A stretch of DNA of 64,000 nt from Gloeopeniophorella convolvens. Taxonomy: Eukaryota; Basidiomycota; Agaricomycetes; Russulales. The position numbers were made by a program, and so were the translations under genes. The stretch lies in NCBI GenBank assembly GCA_022496205.1, contig WTXD01000004.1:248001-312000 (forward strand). The letters are read 5' to 3'. The notes below the pieces were generated by a model that saw only the letters and a list, made by a program, of their open reading frames with translations, had not been told where the DNA came from and did no database searches. Below are positions 36,076 to 45,457 of the stretch, piece by piece; the first letter of the stretch is position 1; each line of letters opens with the position of its first letter.

Positions 36076-37251
36076 ATGACGGTCCTTCCTCGCTTCCTAG
36101 TGGCGATTGCTCTACTTGCTTCCCTAACACCCTCTGTTGTTGCTACGAACTCCGACCAGTGCCACCCCACGAAGGAATTTTGGTACGATAATCAGAGTTG
36201 TTGTGTCTCCAACACCCCTCCCAAGAACCCTCCGAGTCCCCCGTAAGCTTCCATGCATCCTTCGCCCATCTGTCAAATCTGAGCCTCGGTCAGTGCCAGC
36301 AAGAGCTGCCCTACCTCCCACACCGAGAGTTGGTACTGGTCGAACGGTTTGTGTGGCGTTTGCTCTGCCCTTTCCCGAGGCTGATCAGGCACTGCGTATA
36401 ATAGAGAAATCGTGCTGTCTCCCGACCAGCAACCCTCCGCATAACAACCCTCCTCCGACCTGCCAACAGGGTCATTCGTGGAATGAGCAGGAAAGCTGCT
36501 GCTCTGCTCCTCCTTCTCACCCCTCCCCACCACCGCCACCGCCTCCTCCGCCCCCATCTCCCCCCAAGAACCCCGGCCCCGGTGATTGTTCCAACGAGGA
36601 GTTCTGGTAATGAAGCTGCCGCAGTCTCATAATTGAGTTACTCAACGTCACTATCTTCTTAGGTGGGAGCCGAACAGTTGCTGTCTCCCCCACGGTGGCC
36701 CACCCAGCCCCCCTCCTTCCCCTCCCACTGGTTCCAAGTGCCCATCGCAAGACTGGTACTGGGGCCAGCAGCAGAAGTGTTGCATCCCCTCTCACCCCAG
36801 CCCCCCATCTCCTCAGTGCCCCTATGGATGGGAGTGGAATAGCGGTGTCAACAAGTGCTTGCCCATCCCTTCACCGCCTTCGCCTAACCCTCCGAAGCCC
36901 TCCCATGGCACTCACAACTACAAGAAACGTGACCAGAAGTTCCGTGCACACAAATTGTGCCCTGCTGATCTCATTGCCTGCCCTGTTACTGGCGCTTTTG
37001 GCCTTTCCTCGGACTATGAGTGCATTGACACTTTACATGACCTCGGGTCCTGCGGCGGTTGCGTCGGGGCTGGTGGTCAGGACTGTTCTGCTATCCGCGG
37101 TGTGTGGAATGTGGGATGTGAAAGTGGCACTTGCACCGGTGGGTTCACTCGATCCCTTCAAGTTAATCGTGGCTGAACCTGTTTGCCAGTCTACAACTGC
37201 ATGGCCGGCTACAGGCTTTCACCGAACGGGACTGCCTGTATCCCACTCTAA
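36076..37251 (+). CDS. priA: PriA/CPL1-like secreted protein with tandem Cys-Trp repeats
   Basis: Five exons (36076-36242, 36294-36346, 36405-36606, 36663-37138, 37190-37251) sum to 960 nt, or 319 residues. A signal peptide (MTVLPRFLVAIALLASLTPS) leads to six short Cys-rich repeats, each starting with one Cys, centred on an aromatic patch and all but the last ending in CC: FWYDNQSCC, SWYWSNGEKSCC, HSWNEQESCC, FWWEPNSCC, DWYWGQQQKCC and WEWNSGVNKC. Pro-rich linkers, including a poly-Pro run, separate them. The C-terminal domain (CPADLIACPVTG, YECIDTLHDLGSCGGC, DCSAIRGVWNVGCESGTC, YNCMAGYRLSPNGTAC) is the CPL1/PriA domain. PriA was found as a gene expressed in Lentinula primordia, and Cpl1 is a secreted Cryptococcus protein. 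Here it is probably a cell-surface or secreted developmental protein. Confidence 0.88.
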
Positions 37252-37726
37252 GAGCGCGGATCGGGCTGGCAGGACGGCGTGTGGTTAATATCTTCTTCTG
37301 TGTTGGACACTTTCTACTTTGGCGCGCGGACAAAAGTCCCCTGTGACCGGTGACCAGCGGAACTTGAACGCTCGTGTACAAGATTCTTACTGGCTCTCGA
37401 TACCCTCCATTTTTTTGATTGGACATTACAGAACTTTGGACACTACGAGTGATCGTGTTATTACTTCTATATAACTTCATTGGTGTTGTGATATAATGGG
37501 GTTCATGGGTCACATGATAGGCGCGGGGGGCGCGATGTTTATTTGGACAGCAACCAAACACTGCCGACGCGCTTATAAAGCGTGTACGTGGTTCATATTC
37601 CATCCTGCACTCTTCCCTCTTAGCTCCCACTGCACCGCCGCCGAGGCGTCTTTCTGCTCTTTCTCTCAGCGCTTGACGCGCCATTAGTTTACCCCGCCGC
37701 TCACTGGAAGCCTCAAGTCAACTACT
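37252..37726. other. Intergenic region between the two secreted-protein genes
   Basis: These 475 bp include the PriA-like 3' end and the promoter of the next gene, with TATAAA at 37574-37579, about 150 nt before its ATG. No gene is seen. Confidence 0.55.
37574..37579 (+). promoter_or_regulatory. TATA box of the orphan secreted-protein gene
   Basis: TATAAA inside GCTTATAAAGC lies about 150 nt upstream of the ATG at 37727, followed by a CT-rich leader. Confidence 0.55.
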
Positions 37727-38660
37727 ATGCCTCTTGTCTACCGAATCGTTCTCTTCGCCACGCATGCTGCGCTCGTTGCCCTGGTCGCGTTTCCGCAGGC
37801 TCTTCCTTTTCCTGTGGCCGCAAAGCCTATTGCTCTTACCTCGCTGTCTCAAGGGACGATCGCTCATCATATGGTGGAACGCTCATCTCGGGTGCTGAAA
37901 TCTAAAGGCTCGAAGTCTAAGGCCGTTTTATCCCAAGATAATACTTTCAGTCCTACAAATACATCTAGCCCACCTGCCCGTGATCTCTACGTGAAACCGA
38001 CGGCATCTTCGTCAAAATATCACCGTAGTGGTGACATCAACCTAGACACCGTCGCGCAAAACATCAACATCCTGAATGGTCTCTACACGAAGGCCAACTC
38101 GAATGCAAATAACCTTCGTATGCCCCGCCCTCCCGCAGTAGTCACATCCCCTCACGGAATTGATCTCCAGAGACGTACTCCTCTCAGGCATCGGCCTCAC
38201 GCCAAGATGGAGCCTTCGAGCAAGACTGCGCCTCAGAGTTGACCGCTTTCTACACCAACTCTCGTGGCTTCCAAACAACGCTTGCACAGCTGGGCGCAGA
38301 CAAGGGTCTCGCATTTTATAATCATGAGGATACTCTCGAGACGCTTCTTAAGGACATTGTCAACGCCCACAAGAACGTTCTCAGCTCCGTCACAGAGCTT
38401 ACTTATTCCGTCCCTGTGTTGGGCCCAATTCTCGGACCAAGTGCGTCGTCCACGTCCACACGCACCAATGCTGTATATTCATTGACTTCCGTCCAGTCGT
38501 CTATGATATAAAATGCATCTTGGACGAAATCCTCGACGCGACTGAAAACCTCACAGATGCCATCATCAACGCCTGCCAGCCTACCCTCAAGTTACTGATT
38601 GGCGAGTACGGGGACGCAGCATGCAGCTCGGGTATTGATTTGGTTGGCATATGCCTCTGA
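37727..38660 (+). CDS. Secreted protein of unknown function
   Basis: The best three-exon model is 37727-38117, 38207-38440 and 38497-38660, 789 nt in frame and 262 residues. The first intron is the least certain; another donor near 38175 would make it too short. A signal peptide is clear (MPLVYRIVLFATHAALVALV, then AFPQALPFPVAA). A Ser/Lys-rich stretch with SKGSKSKAV follows. The C-terminal half is predicted helical (LDTVAQNINILNGLYTKANS; HEDTLETLLKDIVNAHKNVL) and holds four cysteines (QDCASEL, IKCILDE, INACQPT, DAACSS) plus a final GICL. Such an all-helical, Cys-paired secreted domain is common among mushroom secretome proteins without known function. It follows the PriA-like gene in the same direction, and both have TATA boxes. 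Confidence 0.7.
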
Positions 38661-38947
38661 AGCAAGACGAGTCTCTACTCCACACACTAACCCCATTGAT
38701 GTTCTCGCACCTATCGCGCAACACGCAGGCACGTGTCCGTGTATCCCTAATTGTCCTGTGGTTGGTTTTGTATTATCATTGCATTGCTATGGTGGGAGCC
38801 AATCCTAGGCACTGTTTCCGATATCGTTTTAGCTTTTACTGCATGGCCACAAATCAAGAGCGTTCTGTAGTGGTCTCACGTTCATCAACTTATTGTCTAC
38901 GTCGTAAGCCACGAATGGGACAGGGAGGAGGCGGCCACGACATCGAA

Positions 38948-39726
38948 CTACTCCTCAGCCAACCAACGCTCCGCTAGGTGTCCTATGAATGGTATATGAT
39001 GGCGAGCCAAGCCGTCATGGAGGGCATTGTCATAAGCTCGCTTGCTGCAATGCTGGTTTAGCGTCATGGAAATGCTGACTTGGAGGGAGACATACGCCAT
39101 GGAGCCAATCGAGAAGAGAAAGACCACGGTGACGAGTGTTTGTAGGGTAGAGGGCAGGTGAAGAAGTGCCATGAGTATTCGCAGAAGAATCATTGGCGTA
39201 GTGAGCAGCGCAGACTGGTACGCTGCCGGGTAGATTGGATGTCAAGTGAGATAACATATAAGGCCGAACCTCATACCATGAAACCGAACGTAATCGTTCT
39301 GGGTCTCGAACGCGAGAAGAAAGAAGGCTGCAGAGGTGCCACCGTTTGTATCGTCACATGCATATTCCAGAGGATAACGCACCAGTCACCGGTCCAAGGA
39401 GATATGCCCCTGCAGACATGATGTCGACTCGCATGGGGAGACGCGTCTCCCATTGATTCTGATTCTGTGCCTCTGCTTCCTCATCCGCACCAGCGCCTCC
39501 TCCTATGGCCGTATCCCAGGTGGGAATGCCCCCGGACTGATAAGATGTCACCTCTCGGGTGGAAGGTTGAGTGTTGAACCATGGACGGGAGAAGCGAGAG
39601 GTGGAGGGTTGATTAGAAGGATGGGCTGGATCATCTGGCGGTGGAGTCTACAGGGGTGAACGGGTGCGCAAGAGGCGCCCATTGCATGCTTACATATGGC
39701 GCAAACGAGACCGCACTGAGACTCAT
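38948..39726 (-). CDS. DUF4870/Tic20-like small multi-pass membrane protein
   Basis: Four exons give about 200 residues. The first encodes MSLSAVSFAPY, followed by a Pro/Ser-rich soluble segment. The conserved core is MRVDIMSAGAYLLGPVT, then AFFLLAFETQNDYVRFHAYQ after one intron and SALLTTPMILLRILMALLHL and VTVVFLFSIGSMAYVSLQ after the next. This follows the 'YLLGPVTG..LLLxE..xDYVRFHAxQS' pattern of the DUF4870 family, with three to four helices. The C-terminus (HHIPFIGHLAERWLAEE) also fits the fungal branch. The family's role is not established; relatives are described as Tic20-like import components. It diverges from eS24 across 228 bp. Confidence 0.78.
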
Positions 39727-39954
39727 GCCAACGAGAACGAATAAGTTACGAGGAGTTGAGACAGGGTAAGACGCGTGAGCGCAGTCAGGCGCAGTCGCAG
39801 TTAAAGCACCGGAGCGGGGTCATTGACGCCGATCGCGACTGGGCCTGGCAACTCCCGAACGGACTTTGATTCAAAGTCAATCTGTGTCGCGCGACAACGC
39901 CCCCCGCGAACAGGCCCCTCAAGATCAACACAAAAAGCATCGTAGGACGAAGCC

Positions 39955-40627
39955 ATGGCGGTGAGTGTCATTTCCTGGACCTCTGTCGGGATGTGGGACC
40001 ACGATTATGTCGTGTTTTTGGATGAACGGCGCATGTAACGCGTTGGATGGGTCTTGTTATGTTCGGATGATGCTGTTCGTGCGACTCATGTTCATTCCCT
40101 TTCTTCCAGGACAACTCGGCACCCGTCACCATCCGTACCAGGAAATTCACCACCAACCGTCTCCTCTCTCGGCGCCAGTTTGTTGTCGATGTCCTCCACC
40201 CCTCCCGGCCAGTCATTTCCCGGGCTGATCTGGCCGAAAAGCTCGCCTCTATCTACAAGGCGGACAAAGCTCGTATCGTTCCCTTCGGATTCAAGACACA
40301 CTTCGGTGGTGGTCGGAGCACGGGTTTTGCGTTGATTTACGATGATGAGGAGGCACAGAAGAAGTTCGAGCCGAAGTACCGCTTAGTGCGGGTGAGTAAC
40401 TGCCCTCGAATTACTTGGCTTTACGCACTCACGGGCGCTTCATAGGCTGGTCTTGCGCCGAAGGTGGAGAAGGCGTCTCGCAAGCTGCGGAAGGAGCGCA
40501 AGAACCGCGCAAAGAAGGTGCATTTGCTGAGATCAGTGTTGGTTTTATGGTCGTACTCAGCGTTCTTTCATAGCTCCGTGGTACCAAAAAGGCCAAGGCG
40601 GCAGAGCCTCCCAAGAAGGGGAAGTAA
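39955..40627 (+). CDS. RPS24: 40S ribosomal protein eS24
   Basis: Four exons encode about 135 residues. Exon 1 is only six bases (Met-Ala), a typical ribosomal-protein arrangement, then from 40110 [73 protein letters not shown], and after the last two introns [12 protein letters not shown] and [17 protein letters not shown]. The blocks are nearly invariant across eukaryotes, so identity is secure. The protein is a 40S subunit component needed for 18S rRNA maturation. The long first intron (about 150 nt) directly after the start is where ribosomal-protein genes often keep transcriptional enhancer sequences; I saw no snoRNA in it. Confidence 0.96.
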
Positions 40628-40872
40628 ATGCTCGCTGTTGGGACTTCGGTGGTCATCTTTGCGTTGCATGTCGAGCCTCTCTCATCATGACACTGCGCAT
40701 GCTCTCTGTATCACTCATGAATATATGCATATGCGCAGACATAAATATTGTAGGGTGTGATTGGTATGCATCTAATCCTTCGCTACATTATGCAACTGCG
40801 AATGTGCATGGGTATTATGGTATGTCGAAAGTATACAACATGCAAGTGAGAGTATGAAGGGGCGACCTATCA

Positions 40873-42435
40873 TCAGAATCCGAACTTTCTGTGAATGATG
40901 TCCGGATCTTCTTGATATTCCTCGGCAGAGACCCACATCTGAAAAGTGATCAGTAAGGTATTTATGTCAGTCAAGCTTCGACCAGAGCATCACCTTCTTG
41001 AACGTATTTAGTCCAGCAAGAATAGACCCGCCGATCCACGTAGAGTACTTTCGCTCTGGGGGAGCGTATATCTTGATCTTCCCATCCTTCATTCTCTTGA
41101 CCTCGTTCAGAAGGCGATCACCGTACCCTACTCGGATCAGGAACTGGGTGAAGCTTGAGCAGAACACTGTGTACCTGTGCAGAGTGTGGTCCCTCCACTC
41201 AAGACTATGTTCGAATAAAGACTCTTCCGCAAGTCCATATCCACGCGATTGATCGAATCTACTACAACTTGATGTACGCCGGCGTCTTCCAGACCAATGA
41301 TCTCAGGATTGAAAAGGATCTCAGCTGCGCGGAAGCGCTCTGGCCCTAACTACATGGCATACGAATCAGAATCGTTCGACGAGCGGGTGAGATGACATAC
41401 TGAGATGGTATTTCCGTCAGGTAGCCGGAATGTTTCTGTACGACCAAGTGTGTCTTTCTCTTCTTTGTTAGGGTTCAAGGCGACATAGCAGTTCTTCTCC
41501 TTGATAGCGCGCACGACCTCTCGCTCAGCTGTGGTGTGAAGATGGTGACCCGCTTTTCGAAGCAGTAATTGCAGGTGCTCAGTCACGTCCCTGCACCCTG
41601 GTTGGGCCCCCAAACGTTGATAAGATGATAAGATTATCAGACATACCTTCCCGCAACATCAACTCTCCGTATTGCATGAGGCATTGAAAACCCCTCGAAC
41701 ACCGGCACAGCGTGTGTTACCCCATCTCCTGAGTCTAGTACAATGCCAGTTGTTCGCCCTGACGCGTATCTATGAAGGTTGTTCAGGTGAGTGGATTGAT
41801 ACCGAACGGACCGCGTCGTACAAGGACAGCACGGCTTGTACGGAAATGTACAAGGCGGGGACGTTGAAAGTGTCGAATAGAATTTGGGCTGCAGATTCAC
41901 GGTTTGTTCGCGGATTAAGCGGCGCTTCAGTGAGCAGCACTGGGTGCTATTCACGTCACAGGTGAGGTAGCATGTCAGACGCATCGATGCAAGTCTTGCG
42001 GACCCACCTCTTCGCTAAGCGTGCCCAACTCTTCCGCGTAAACCCAATTCCAAATGCGTTCCATATCGTCCCAGTCCGTAACAATGCCATGTTCCATTGG
42101 GTATTTGATCCTGAGCAGTCCTCTGAACTCCTGAGCTTTCCTGCCTATGAACACGTCCCCTTCCAGCGCGCCAGCCATAACGCGAACATGTTTTGGTCGT
42201 CCGACGCTGTCAATTAGGATTGTCGCGTCCGATGTCATGCGCGGCCATAAAGGATATGGACGTACTACGAAGGGAAAAAGCACTTGGGATGGTCTTGACC
42301 GGCAAATCCAGCCTTGATAGTCCCCGAGCCCTAGAGGAACGCGTCAGATGAAGTAGTCCGCGGATGTACGCCTGTGCAGACATTGTCAATGACCACTGGC
42401 TGGTTGGTCAGGACATCCTCATATTCTGTGGACAT
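40873..42435 (-). CDS. ARP1: ARP1 (centractin), dynactin actin-related protein
   Basis: The start is ATG in [18 protein letters not shown], joined across an intron with a weak donor (GTCTGC) to [20 protein letters not shown]. Further exons give [51 protein letters not shown] and [20 protein letters not shown]. The second-to-last exon has [19 protein letters not shown] and the last encodes [20 protein letters not shown]. The actin fold with its nucleotide-binding motif (DNGSG-type) is intact, and the divergent phosphate loop and C-terminus mark Arp1 rather than actin. Arp1 polymerises into the short dynactin filament that links dynein to cargo and positions nuclei along hyphae. About 380 residues. 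Confidence 0.93.
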
Positions 42436-42683
42436 TCAGCGCGGCCAGAGCGGTGTGCGTGGTTTGTAAAGGAGGCTGTTGGGCGGAACGCCGGTCGAGC
42501 GGATGTGGAGAGATGTGGTGGGCGGTAAGCTCGAATGCAGCGACGCGTCTTGCCGCCCGCGCGTTCGGTGCGCGTTCCAATTCTGCGCGTGGCTGCTGCT
42601 TGCTTCGAGCTTCGAGCCTTGTTTCCAGCATCACTCCTCATCCGTCGCCGATCACTAACCTCGCGCACACTGCGGCCGCAACT

Positions 42684-43512
42684 ATGCTGGGCACTCGTCG
42701 GCTCGGACTCATCAGCTTCTCTTCTTTCTTCTTTTCTCTTTTGCTCATCCTCTCTTCGGTATGCGCCGCTTTCGTCGTCCCTCTGATATCACCCTCACAT
42801 CGCACCTGAACCAGCTTCCCCCGAGTACGGCGCTCGGCAAGAAGTGGGAGACTACCAGCTTCTGCAAATGTCCGTCTTGTCCTTGTCCGTAACAGCTCGT
42901 GCCCGGTTTCTCACAGGATGTGCAGGCGTTTGTTTTGGGAGCAAGTATGCCATACTCCACCTCGACATCCCGGACAACCCATCAAAGCCATGTTTGTCTT
43001 GCACAAAGCAGTGGTGTCTAAACCAGAATCTACCTATCTGTGCTGGTGCTTCTCTCGGAGACACGGATCCTGATACAGCAACAGGGAAGGAAGGGGACGT
43101 AGAGGCTCGCTGCTTCCGTACGCAGAACCATTCCTGGCACTCCCCGCACAACCCTAAGCCATCATGACCCAGAGCGTGACTCCCCCAGGGACCAACTGGT
43201 CGTCACACTGTTCCTCCTGACCGTGTTTGGCTTGCTTCTCGGGGCAGGTATCAAAGGCAGGATGATCAAGGCAGGCTTGGACACGAGCCTGCCTTGGTCC
43301 ACTGGCCGCAAGTGGTGGCAGGTCAGTTCACTCTATACTTAATCGGATCGTTTCTCTCGTACCCACCGCCCCCCGTGCTGCAGGCGTGGGTGCCCCAGAG
43401 GCAGTTTGAAGAGTTCGGCTTGGGGGTCCGTTCATCAAGCGCTCCGAGGACGCGAGGGGATTATGTTGCTGTCTCCGACAGTTCGCCGCAGCTTCCTGGA
43501 GAGCGATCGTGA
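42684..43512 (+). CDS. Conserved fungal Cys-rich type I membrane protein, uncharacterised
   Basis: Five exons give about 185 residues. The N-terminal signal peptide is MLGTRRLGLISFSSFFFSLL. After splicing, a CKCVCF motif appears at the exon 2/3 join (intron of 56 nt ending ...GTGCAG), followed by CLSCTKQWCLNQNLPIC and DVEARCFQRDSPRDQ. Then comes one transmembrane helix, LVVTLFLLTVFGLLLGAG, and a basic cytosolic tail. The order CKCxCF / CxxCTKxxCLxxxLPIC / CFQRDSxxD / TM is also found in ascomycetes, from memory of similar proteins, so the family is old and conserved. No biochemical role is known to me. It probably sits in the secretory pathway with the Cys-rich domain in the lumen. Confidence 0.8.
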
Positions 43513-43800
43513 TGCTTTTATGGACTGTCGCACAGCTCTTCGTCTGTCGTACTATCTGTAGTTATAGACATGGTTCTGCCCAGCGTCGTTTATGGTTGCG
43601 GGATGTCATCGCGCTGTAATGTCTGCTGAGGGTCTGCTGACAACCTCAGGCTGTGCGCGCTCCGGAGGCGAGCCGGACAGCCGGTTGCTGCACGCGAGTT
43701 GCACGCGGCGGCGGAGGCACAACTCTGGTTTTGGAACGCTCGTCATCTACTCAGCTCAAAAGTCCGGGGCGGTCTTGTTGGCGCCGTCCGCAACTTACCA

Positions 43801-44211
43801 ATGGGATCTCTGTGTTCCAAGTCGTCTACCCACACAGGTGGACATACCTTGGTCGAGCCGACTGCTCCAAGCGCACGCACCGGCAGGCCGTCGCTGCCGC
43901 CAGCTTCACAGAATGCCGAAGCCCGCCGAGCTCAGGCTGCTGAAGCCGCTGAACGACGAATGCGAACAGTAAGCCCTCTACAATAGAATACCGTAAGTAC
44001 TCGAGGCTGCGACGAGGCTAAAATCGCCAGGAAAATAAACGGGGTGTCAGCGCCGCCAATGCCAATCCCGGACAACTCGCTGCCCGTCTAGAAGCGTCGA
44101 AAACCGCTCCCCATGTGCCAGAACCGCGGCAGGAAGAAAGGCTTATCGTAAGTTCGCATACCCCTTCTCGGTGTACATCTCATTGAGATCAGACCCTTTC
44201 AGTGGGACTGA
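43801..44211 (+). CDS. SVIP-like small protein with a p97/Cdc48-binding VIM motif
   Basis: Three exons, 43801-43968, 44031-44147 and 44203-44211, give 97 residues; the last encodes only WD plus stop. The N-terminus MGSLCSKSS has Gly2 and Cys5 in position for N-myristoylation and palmitoylation, anchoring it to a membrane face. Residues 43-53, R-AQAAE-AA-ER-R, match the VCP-interacting motif R-x5-A-A-x2-R exactly. The rest is polar and rich in Ala, Pro and Arg and is probably disordered. Animal SVIP has the same plan (myristoylated MG start, short VIM helix) and inhibits ER-associated degradation by binding p97/VCP. I infer the same type of Cdc48 cofactor role here. The gene is easily overlooked since no exon exceeds 170 nt. 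Confidence 0.78.
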
Positions 44212-45457
44212 GTAGTTTAATGCCTCATCGACGCAAATGACGCAACCCGGCTGTGACACCCTCTGTGTCTGCATGGTGCAGGAGGTCTCGCAGCTGGTCA
44301 TCTGTACTTTCAGGGATGTTCACCCTATATCTACGGCTGCTTATCAATGCATGGGACATCGATAATGGACTGTGTTCTGGCCTCACGAAGATCACTGGGC
44401 TATAACTTCCGAGCGCACCCGGCCTCGTGGATTTCGCGTTTCCCTGATTCGAGGTATCTTCGAATCATTTCCGCTTGGTGTAGTTCTTACAGTGTCGATC
44501 AAGCTTGCTGGGATGCTTCATTTGGTTCGCCTATCCAGCCTGAGTGGGGACGGGAAGTTCCATGTGACAGCGGCGACAGAGGCTAGTTCTGAGACATAGA
44601 TGCATGTGCGCCTGATGTATTCTCTGCGCACGACACCAGGGCCTGGGCGACCCCGTGTTGCTGTTTGTGGGTGCCTGGGACCAGTCCGATGAGCATCGCC
44701 AGCGCTCGCGCCGTCACGCGTCATTGGACAGCCAGATCAAACAACTAGTCCGGCGCTCCGCGCGCACCCTCGAATGCGCCATTTTGCATTCGTATGTGAG
44801 AACCCCAAATGGTTCCAGAGCCTATTGAATTGTGGCCACTTTGGTCGCGCCAGGTCCGCAATCAGCCAGTGGTGCTCAAGCATATTGCAGCCGTGCCGGT
44901 GGAGAGGGCAGGGCAATTTGGATTGAACGTGGTGATGTCCAGCTTCTCCTGTCTGTCTACATCACCAGTCACCCGCCCGCGCCAGGGCGAAATGCCGCAC
45001 CCTACGTAGCGGCTATGATGACGGAACCAAATTCCCTTAAATCACATAAGACGGGATCGTCGATACCTGGCCGATTCGGCGAAGCCGCCCTTCAATGCCA
45101 TCGCACGGATCTTGCTCCTTGTAACCGTTGTAAAACGCCTCGGTACGCTTGTATCGGAGGAAAGCCACATAAGCGGGAACATAAGGTTCAACCGTAGCCG
45201 TCAATTTCGACGCTGCCGAACTGCCGAACGATGAAATCGACTCGATGGCGCTGCTGCACGACAATGAGTAGCGACTAGCAATACTACTTACAACTGGGTA
45301 TTCAATCACAGTATATACATACAATATCATCCCAAAGTTCATATTTCTGGGGGAACGCGATGCGATGTGAGGGCGATAGGAAACAGCCATCCACTTTTAT
45401 CTCGTGACTCATCCACCTCGTCAACCAGCGCAAATGGCGTCGACCTGACCACCGAGC
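44212..45457. other. Gene-poor interval, 1.25 kb
   Basis: I cannot support a gene here. Several frames stay open for 70-120 codons (44372-44599 plus, 44832-45197 plus, 45037-45390 minus), but none has a recognised motif or a consistent splice path. It may hold a diverged or lineage-specific gene or just intergenic DNA. Confidence 0.45.

Noticed and set aside
39961..40109. Possible box C/D snoRNA in the first eS24 intron
   Set aside because: Ribosomal-protein introns often hold snoRNAs, but I could not find a convincing pair of C and D boxes with flanking stem in this intron.
45037..45390. A 117-codon minus frame in the gene-poor interval
   Set aside because: No signal peptide, domain or splice partner is evident, and the codon pattern does not clearly exceed chance. 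It is mentioned as a finding for checking only.
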